Part shown: piece by piece, positions 57,201-64,000 of the stretch
Numbering within the stretch: position 1 is the stretch's first letter
Layout of the letters: every line of letters starts with the position of its first letter
Origin: Larimichthys crocea
Lineage: Eukaryota > Chordata > Actinopteri > Sciaenidae
Reading direction: 5' to 3'
NCBI RefSeq assembly: GCF_000972845.2
Contig: NC_040028.1
Location: 17,792,871 to 17,856,870, forward strand
Length of the DNA: 64,000 bases
Made by a program: the position numbers and the translations under genes
Notes under the pieces: model-generated
Seen by the model: the letters and a program-made list of their open reading frames with translations, nothing else
Database searches by the model: none
Told to the model about the DNA's origin: nothing

Positions 57201-58903
57201 GCCGGTGGAGGGCATCTGCTGGCCCCAGGAAGCAGCACAGGAGACACTGGCTTCAGTTTCACTCAGGACTCATGTAAGTGTCGCACTCAGGTTACTCTGT
57301 GTGATCATTTCCATTCAGCACATCATATCAGGGTCTCTCGTAGGTGTGAGTGTGAGTGTGAATGGTTGTTGGTGTAACCCGCCTCTCGCTGGTCAGGATA
57401 AGTGCTGGATGAACACGATATCGGAGCTGGACAATAAACTGAATTCAGATTCAATAAATCTATTCTAACAACTTAAATTTGCAGTTAATAAAACGTTTGA
57501 ATCCAAAAGAAGAGCTGCAGCAATCAGAGCCTTTAACCAGCCACACTGTAATAATGCAGGCACAACAAAGACCATCGAGACAAAGAAATGTTTGTCTCTA
57601 ACAGAACATAAAACTGAGTATTTGACAATTTAGCCTAAAAAAATACACTTCATCAAAATACTTGATACTTGATCAATTAATTGATTAATGACTCGAGCTG
57701 TAGTTGGGTTTGCTCACAAATCTTAACATAAAATCTGTAAATCTGCTCCATACATCAGAGTTCATGACCAGTAGCGATCATTTTCATGTCAACATAACTT
57801 TTCTTTATAAATATCAAAAACAGTAAAATGGCCATCATGAAACCAAAGGTGACATAAAATATTTTTTGTTTGTTAAAACTCAAAAATATGAAAACTTAAA
57901 TATAAAACAGAGTAAAGTCATATTTGAGACATCTTTCTTGATGTATTCGTCAAAGTTTGGGGCGATTATACATCAGTTAATTGACTTATCAATTAACTTT
58001 TTCAGCATAAGTTGCCCCTTTTTCTCCAGTCAGCATTCAACTTAAAAACTGGACCGTTGAACTGAAAATGGAGATGTTACTCAACCTCAGGCACGAGGTT
58101 TCAAAATTCTGCCGGATGGTTTTACTCGTGTTGCGTCATACTTCACATTCCTGTTTCACAGCTCATGTTTTCAGCTCGGGGTGGCGTATGAAGGGCAAGT
58201 AACGTCATGCAATGCGAAAAAACGTCTCATTATTCAACACTTTTGTGTGTGTCCCCCGTTGACTTTCCCGCGAGTTAGTTCTTTCTGTTAACCAGCTTTT
58301 TTTTTTGTCTCCCGCGCAGGCACAGACGTGATGCTGCTGGATAACTTCTCCACGGACGGCTCCTCCCACCCACAGCACCACGGGAATTCGTCCGGGAAGA
58401 GGAGGAGCTCGGTCACCTTTGAAGACCAGGTGGAGCATTCCAAAGGTATATGTCGTCTCCTCGCTCCACAAAAGATTAGAGGGAAGGAAGGGAGTTCACC
58501 TAATAACCCACGGAGGGTTTTTAGGGATGACTCTGCGGTCACCAGGCTACAAAACAAAACACAGATTTAGTGTAACATTTGTCTCATCTGTGAGGTCATA
58601 AAGTGTTTTTTTTTCTCCTCCTCAGCTGAAAACACCAACACCTCCTCGGTTCAAGTCCAGGCAGAGGTACACAAATCTCTCGACACGTTCGCCTCCTGTC
58701 TGGCGAAGGCTATAGAGAGCGACGCTAAGCTCACCCTGTTTGGGGAGGACCTGGCTCTGCCGGGGGGACTGTTTACGACGAGGGCGGCACCGAGGCCCAG
58801 ATACCTGGACGGGCAGAGACTCAGACTGGAGAGTATCGATGAAGGGATCGTTAAAGACGACAGAGATGAAGAAGAGCAGGAGGTGGAGGAGAAACCCGCC
58901 TGA
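54247..58903 (+). CDS. gpr161: G protein-coupled receptor 161, complete, 525 aa
   Basis: Five coding exons: 54247-54590 (exon acceptor at 54203), 56355-57076, 57166-57273, 58320-58445, 58626-58903 (TGA). They sum to 1578 bases in frame. This is a class A orphan receptor that sits in primary cilia, raises cAMP through Gs and represses Hedgehog signalling. TM1 starts near residue 18 ([20 protein letters not shown]), TM2 is [20 protein letters not shown], and the DRY-type motif is [11 protein letters not shown] at the first coding junction. The third loop has MKARK (207-211), followed by a Ser/Thr-rich stretch. TM7 has [20 protein letters not shown]. The tail keeps KRRSSVTFE (418-426), a PKA site context, and an amphipathic helix (about 442-468, [20 protein letters not shown]) matching the type I PKA-anchoring segment. 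Human GPR161 is 529 aa. Teleosts can have two paralogues; which one this is was not resolved. Confidence 0.96.
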
Positions 58904-60000
58904 ACGCAGAGCTCAGTTTATTAGAGAAGTGTGGGGGTAACGTTGCTACGTGTATCCGAGCGGTGCAGTTCATGAAGTCTGATCTCTCTCTGCAGATCCA
59001 TACTTGAAATTATTAGAAAACAGGAAGAGGTTATTCATTCCACTATGTCGGACCAAGGACACGCCGTCAGTGTCTTTGCAAGCTTTTGTATGGGTTAATC
59101 AAATAGGAAGCCTTAACTACTGTAGCCTAAATGATCTGATTGTTGCGTGTGTGTATATATATTATTGTATGAATTTACAATAACACATGCCTCATCAGGG
59201 CCGGGCAGTATTCAGGAAACAGACTCTGTTATCAAATCACTTTATTACAATAGGAAAAGAAGATTTCAAGTCTAAATGATGTTTTTACGCAGGTACAGAC
59301 AGCTGAGGTACTGCACAGGTACTGTACCTGGTTCGATGGACCTCTTTCCTGGACTGTCAGAGCAGCGAGCCGACATGCAGCACAGCAGCACCCTGACTCT
59401 GTTTGACCTGACTGCTTCATGCTGTGAAAACGCTCCATTAGGAGCTGAAACTAGGTAACGACAGGACTTAATCAAAACTAATCAGCTGTTTAGTTCATGT
59501 CAAAATGACTTTAACAGATTTATTACTTGTCAAAACAGCACATTAATTATCTGTCACTTGATTAATGGATTGTTTGACATTGATTCCTAAGTGGCTGGAC
59601 ACTCTGTTGGCTTTAATCAACCTTTATCAGTCTTATTCGTACACGTAGCTCCACACACCTTCAGCTTGATGCTGCGGTCACATCGTGTGGGATGGATGGG
59701 AAAGATTCCTGTGCTTAAACTTTGGTCCATGCTGGACTTGAACCAGCCACCCTCTGGTACAGATTGTACTAATCTAGTGTACATATGGGTATTTCTCGTG
59801 TACCCAGAATATTGCCCAGTTGGAACACACTACAGACCCTTTCCAAAAAATGTATATATCATATAAAAGTTTACTTATTTCCATAATTCCATTAAAAAGG
59901 TTAAACTTTCATAGATTATAGATTCAGGGGCCACAGTTCAAATGATTTCAAGTATTTATTATTTGTTTATTTTTACATAATTTGGGCTTCCAGCTCATTA
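58185..60000. repeat. segment present twice, copy 1 (intact)
   Basis: From cgtatgaagggcaagtaacg to the end of this interval the sequence is repeated after the N gap at 62223-64000. This copy keeps the gpr161 reading frame through both of its exons, so it is the reliable version. Confidence 0.95.
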
Positions 60001-60313
60001 AACCCATGGAAACAGGAATTCAAAAAAATTTGAATACTGTGAAGAAATCAGCCCAAATTTTGCAATGTCGCGCACTAATCATCTACTAAACTCAAAGCAC
60101 CTGACAGACTTGACAACTGGCCAGAAGACCATCACTGATACCCTCCATAGGATGGGTAAGCCACAAAAGTTCAGAGCTAACGAGGCTGTTCACAGAGTGC
60201 TGTGTCCAAGCAGATCAATGGAAAGTCTAGTGGAAGATGCACCAGCTTAAGAGATGATTTTTGAGCTGGAAGCCCCCTTTTCTATGATATTCTCATTTTT
60301 TGGAAAGGGTCTG
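59833..60313. mobile_element. 481-bp non-autonomous DNA transposon, TA target site (Tc1/mariner-like)
   Basis: The 20-base ends cagaccctttccaaaaaatg (59833-59852) and cattttttggaaagggtctg (60294-60313) are perfect inverse repeats. They are flanked by TA on both sides (59831-59832, 60314-60315), the duplication made by Tc1/mariner-type transposases. A second inner inverted pair, gggcttccagctca and tgagctggaagccc, lies about 150 and 40 bases inside the ends. No transposase frame is present. The start of the same insertion is present in the downstream duplicate. Confidence 0.8.
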
Positions 60314-60339
60314 TACGTACCGTCTTTGTTTGATCCATC

Positions 60340-60385
60340 TTCTTGCTGTGAGGCGACGGTGCTAACCACTGCACCACCCTGAACG
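60340..60385 (-). repeat. tRNA-like SINE fragment
   Basis: On the minus strand it reads ggtggtgcagtggttagcac followed by cgtcgcctcacagcaag, the head of a widespread fish SINE. Only the head is seen. Confidence 0.5.
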
Positions 60386-61092
60386 TAGGAGGTCCACACT
60401 GACTGCCCGGCCCTGAGCTCCATCTGTTGACACGTACCTGGTCGTTTAGGTACTCAGGCGTGATCCACACAGGTGTATTAGAAACAGGTACAGTCCTGAC
60501 GCTCCGTGATTATCCGCTACAGTCATTGATTGCACTTGTGTGTACGTGTTGTCATAGAAACCACTTTTATTGTATGTCAAGAGAAGGTGATTGTTCTTGT
60601 TTGGTCAGTGCGTGTGCGTACTGTCCGAGGTACAGCTGGATATTAATATTGAAGATGACAAACCAGCGGTCCGGTTATTTCATATTTCAGTGAGTTACAT
60701 CACCGTGTGGCCTTAGTAAATACTGATTGGTACATGTGGTTTACTTCAGTGGATACACTCCACCGCTCCCTTTACTACAGAACAAACTCAGAGGATGTTT
60801 ATATAAAGAGCACACGCCTGGTGCTTCAGTCTTACCTCGAATCTTCATATTATGTTTGAATGGTACTACTTTAAAAAAAATGAACAGCTATACACCTGAG
60901 AAGTGATGTAACCTTTTGATATTCACTATACAGTTAAGTATTAATACAAATATTTGCATTAAAGTTTTTTGTATCAAGATTTTTCTATTAAAACTTTTTA
61001 CATAAAATGTTTGTGAATTCATTTTTGTCTTTACATGTCCTGTCCGGTCTGTGACACGCCTCTCATGTTGTTACCATTACAGCAACCTGCGT

Positions 61093-61398
61093 TGACTGCA
61101 CTTCCTCAAACGTCCACTTGAGGCTGGCTCCAGAAGTGAGTCAGTCTCCATAAGTCCCCATGTCCAAATGTCCAACTTCACAGCAGAAATAAACATGTTT
61201 ACAGCCTGGTACAAAAAAAAGTTTTGGTCTCTGTAGCTAATTTCCCCGTTCATGACAACTGTACTGAGGGTGAATTTATATACAACTCGCCTGTTCACAT
61301 TATATAAGGGTTAAAGTTATGCAGGATTAAGAGCGTTCAGGTCCACCGATGATCCACGTCTTTGCTGATATTTAGATTAACCGAACTACAAACATGGT
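61093..61398 (+). repeat. interspersed repeat family A, copy 8
   Basis: It has the same block order as the other copies (cttcctcaaacgtccacttg, tttacagcctggtacaaaaa, aactgtactgagggtgaatt). It ends shortly before the minisatellite. Confidence 0.85.
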
Positions 61399-61517
61399 GG
61401 TACACATAAATCTAAGACCTAAACTAATGGTCCAGTTGCACTGTGGGTAATGTAGGCACCAACACACACAGTCTTAGTTTTTGTTTTTTTGCTACCTAAG
61501 TAGCCTATATACTGTCC

Positions 61518-62110
61518 GGTCTCAGTCTCAACTTGGTCTTAACCCCTCAATGTCTTGGTCTTGTCTCAGTCTCAACTTGGTCTTAACCCCTCAATGTCTT
61601 GGTCTTGTCTCGTTCTTGGTCTTGTCAGTCTCAACTTGGTCTTAACCCCTCAAAGTCTTGGTCTTGCCTCAGTCTCAACTTGGTCTTAACCCCTCAAAGT
61701 CTTGGTCGTGTCTCAGTCTCGTCTTGGTCTTAACCCCTCAAAGTCTTGGTCTTGCCTCAAAGTCTTGATGTTGTCTCAGTCTCGACTTGGTCTCAACGCC
61801 TCAAAGTCTTGGTCTTGGTCTTGTCTCAGTCTCAACTTGGTCTTAACCCCTGAAAGTCTTGGTCTTGTCTCAGTCTCAACTTGGTCTCAACCCCTCAAAG
61901 TCTTGGTCTTGTCTCAGTCTCGACTTGGCCTCAACCCCTCAAAGTCTTGGTCTTGTCTCAGTCTCGACTTGGTCTTAACCCCTCAAACTCTTGGTCTTGT
62001 CTCAGTCTCGACTTGGTCTTAACCCCTCAAACTCTTGGTTTTGTCTCAGTCTCGACTTGGTCTTAACCCCTCAAAGTCTTGGTCTTGTCTCAGTCTCGAC
62101 CTGGTCTCGT
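61518..62110. repeat. 44-bp minisatellite, about 13 copies, ending near the assembly gap
   Basis: The unit is cttaacccctcaaagtcttg followed by gtcttgtctcagtctcgact and tggt, repeated head to tail with minor length variants. Frames of 106 and 61 codons running through it only reflect a period not divisible by three. Confidence 0.9.
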
Positions 62111-62212
62111 TCATCTTCAGAGTTGATCTTCGACTTCTTTGAGTCGTCGCAGCTTTTATTATTATTTCCAAATTCTGTGAAAGATTATAATTTATTGACG
62201 AACCACAGCTTT

Positions 62213-62222
62213 NNNNNNNNNN
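62213..62222. other. assembly gap (10 N)
   Basis: Ten N bases. The sequence to its right restarts at a point already present at 58185, so the true gap size and order are unknown. Confidence 1.
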
Positions 62223-64000
62223 CGTATGAAGGGCAAGTAACGTCATGCAATGCGAAAAAACGTCTCATTATTCAACACTTTTGTGTGTGTCCCCCGTTGA
62301 CTTTCCCGCGAGTTAGTTCTTTCTGTTTAACCAGCTTTTTTTTTTTTTGTCTCCCGCGCAGGCACAGACGTGATGCTGCTGGATAACTTCTCCACGGACG
62401 GCTCCTCCCACCCACAGCACCACGGGAATTCGTCCGGAAGAGGAGGAGCTCGGTCACCTTTGAAGACCAGGTGGAGCTTCCAAGGTATGTCGTCTCCTCG
62501 CTCCACAAAAGATTAGAGGGAAGGAAGGGAGTTCACCAATAACCCACGGAGGGTTTGGAGGATGACTCTGCGGTCACCAGGCTACAAAACAAACACAGAT
62601 TTAGTGTAACGTTTGTCTCATCTGTGGGTCATAAAGTTTTTTTTTTTCTCCTCCTCAGCTGAAACACCAACACCTCCTCGGTTCAGTCCAGGCAGAGGTA
62701 CAAAATCTCTCGACACGTTCGCCTCCTGTCTGCGAAGGCTATAGAGAGCGACGCTAAGCTCACCCTGTTTGGGGAGGACCTGGCTCTGCGGGGGGACTGT
62801 TTACGACGGGGCGGCACCGAGGCCCAGATACCTGGACGGGCAGAGACTCAGACTGGAGAGTATCGATGAAGGGATCGTTAAAGACGACGAGATGAAGAAG
62901 AGCAGGAGGTGGAGGAGAAAACCGCCTGAACGCAGAGCCGCTCAGTTTATTAGAGAAGTGTGGGGGTAACGTTGCTACATGTATCCGAGCGGTGCAGTTC
63001 ATGAAGTCTGATCTCTCTCTGCAGATCCATACTTGAAATTATTAGAAAACAGGAAGAGGTTATTCATTCCACTATGTCGGACCAAGGACACGCCGCCCGT
63101 GTCTTTGCAAGCTTTTGTATGGGTTAATCAAATAGGAAGCCTTAACTACTGTAGCCTAATGATCTGATTGTTGCGTGTGTGTATATATATTATTGTATGA
63201 ATTTACATAACACATGCTCATCAGGGCCGGGCAGTATTCAGGAAACAGACTCTGTTATCAAATCACTTTATTACATTAGAAAAGAGATTTCAGTCTAATG
63301 ATGTTTTTACGCAGGTACGACAGCTGAGGTACTGCACAGGTACTGTCCTGGTTCGATGGACCTCTTTCCTGGACTGTCAGGCAGCGAGCCGACATGCAGC
63401 AAGCAGCACCCTGGCTCTGTTTGCCTGACTGCTTCATGCTGTGAAAACGCTCCTGAGGAGCTGAAACTAGGTAACGACAGGACTTAATCAAAACTAATCA
63501 GCTGTTTAGTTCATGTCAATGACTTTAACGATTTATTACTTGTCAAAAAAGCACATTAATTATCTGTCACTTGCTTAATGGATTGTTTGACATTGATTCC
63601 TAAGTGGCTGGACACTCTGTTGGCTTTAATCAACCTTATCAGTCTTATTCGTACACGTAGCTCCACACACCTTCAGCTTGATGCTGCGGTCACATCATGT
63701 GGGAGGATGGAAATTCCTGTGCTTAAACTTTGGTCCATGCTGGACTTGAACCAGCCACCCTCTGGTACAGATTGTACTAATCTAGTATACAATGTGGGTA
63801 TTTCTCGTGTACCCGAATATTGCCCAGTTGGAACACACTCAGACCCTTTCCAAAAATGTTATATCATAGAAAAGTTTACTTATTTCCATAATCCATTAAA
63901 AAGGTTAACTTTCATGATTATAGATTCAGGGCCCACCGTTCAAAGATTTCAAGTATTTATTATTTGTTTATTTTTACATATTTGGGCTTCCAGCTCATTA
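62223..64000. repeat. second copy of 58185-60000, probably a false duplication
   Basis: It is collinear with copy 1 over its whole length, to the window edge, but 38 bases shorter in total. Most differences are single-base losses, often in short homopolymers, with few substitutions. That pattern fits unpolished long-read sequence or an uncollapsed haplotype better than an old duplication. Confidence 0.9.
62362..62929 (+). pseudogene. gpr161: duplicate of the last two gpr161 exons, frame broken
   Basis: 62362-62484 and 62659-62929 correspond to 58320-58445 and 58626-58903. The first has lost a G within gtccgggaag and two further bases near its end, so the PKA-site segment is read out of frame. 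The second has several one-base losses and is seven bases shorter overall. No upstream gpr161 exons accompany it in the window. It is most likely an assembly artefact of copy 1 and not a gene. Confidence 0.85.

Noticed and set aside
61702..62386. Open frames of 106 and 131 codons near the gap
   Set aside because: The first only translates the 44-bp minisatellite; the second crosses the N gap.
62362..62929. A second gpr161 gene
   Set aside because: Only the last two exons are present, the frame is broken by one-base losses, and introns and a transposon are shared with 58185-60000; an assembly duplicate is more likely.

Overview
The window is nuclear DNA from a ray-finned fish, probably a compact-genome (percomorph-like) teleost. 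The evidence is vertebrate exon/intron genes with short introns, abundant (CA)n and (GATA)n microsatellites, and many short interspersed repeats of teleost type. No bacterial, viral or plasmid gene was seen.

Five protein-coding loci were rebuilt exon by exon. Every splice phase closes and every exon ends in GT/AG. (1) 1537-6227 (+): the 3' half of sytl5, a Rab27 effector, encoding both C2 domains; upstream exons lie outside the window. (2) 30698-10624 (-): complete srpx, a sushi-repeat secreted protein, ten exons, 450 aa. (3) 45335-34812 (-): complete rpgr, thirteen exons, 1725 aa, with an RCC1-like propeller and a 3.3 kb terminal ORF15-type exon coding a very acidic tail. (4) 47144-49801 (+): complete otc, mitochondrial ornithine carbamoyltransferase, ten exons, 356 aa. 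(5) 54247-58903 (+): complete gpr161, a ciliary class A GPCR, five coding exons, 525 aa, with a probable 5' UTR exon ending at 52489.

The order and orientations sytl5> <srpx <rpgr otc> match the human Xp SYTL5-SRPX-RPGR-OTC block. gpr161 lies on human chromosome 1, so its position next to otc differs from human. rpgr and otc are head to head with about 1.8 kb between start codons; sytl5 and srpx are convergent. rpgr and gpr161 both act at the primary cilium/photoreceptor cilium; otc is a metabolic gene and srpx an extracellular protein, so the block is a conserved neighbourhood and not a pathway.

Between genes and in introns there are at least three recurring repeat families (here A, B and C), LINE 3' ends with (GATA)n tails, hAT-like and TA-flanked DNA transposon remnants, tRNA-like SINE pieces, several minisatellites and three sharp inverted repeats. 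The right end is an assembly trouble spot. A 10-N gap at 62213-62222 is followed by a second, indel-ridden copy of 58185-60000, which includes the last two gpr161 exons in broken frame. It looks like a false duplication at a contig join and not a second gene.
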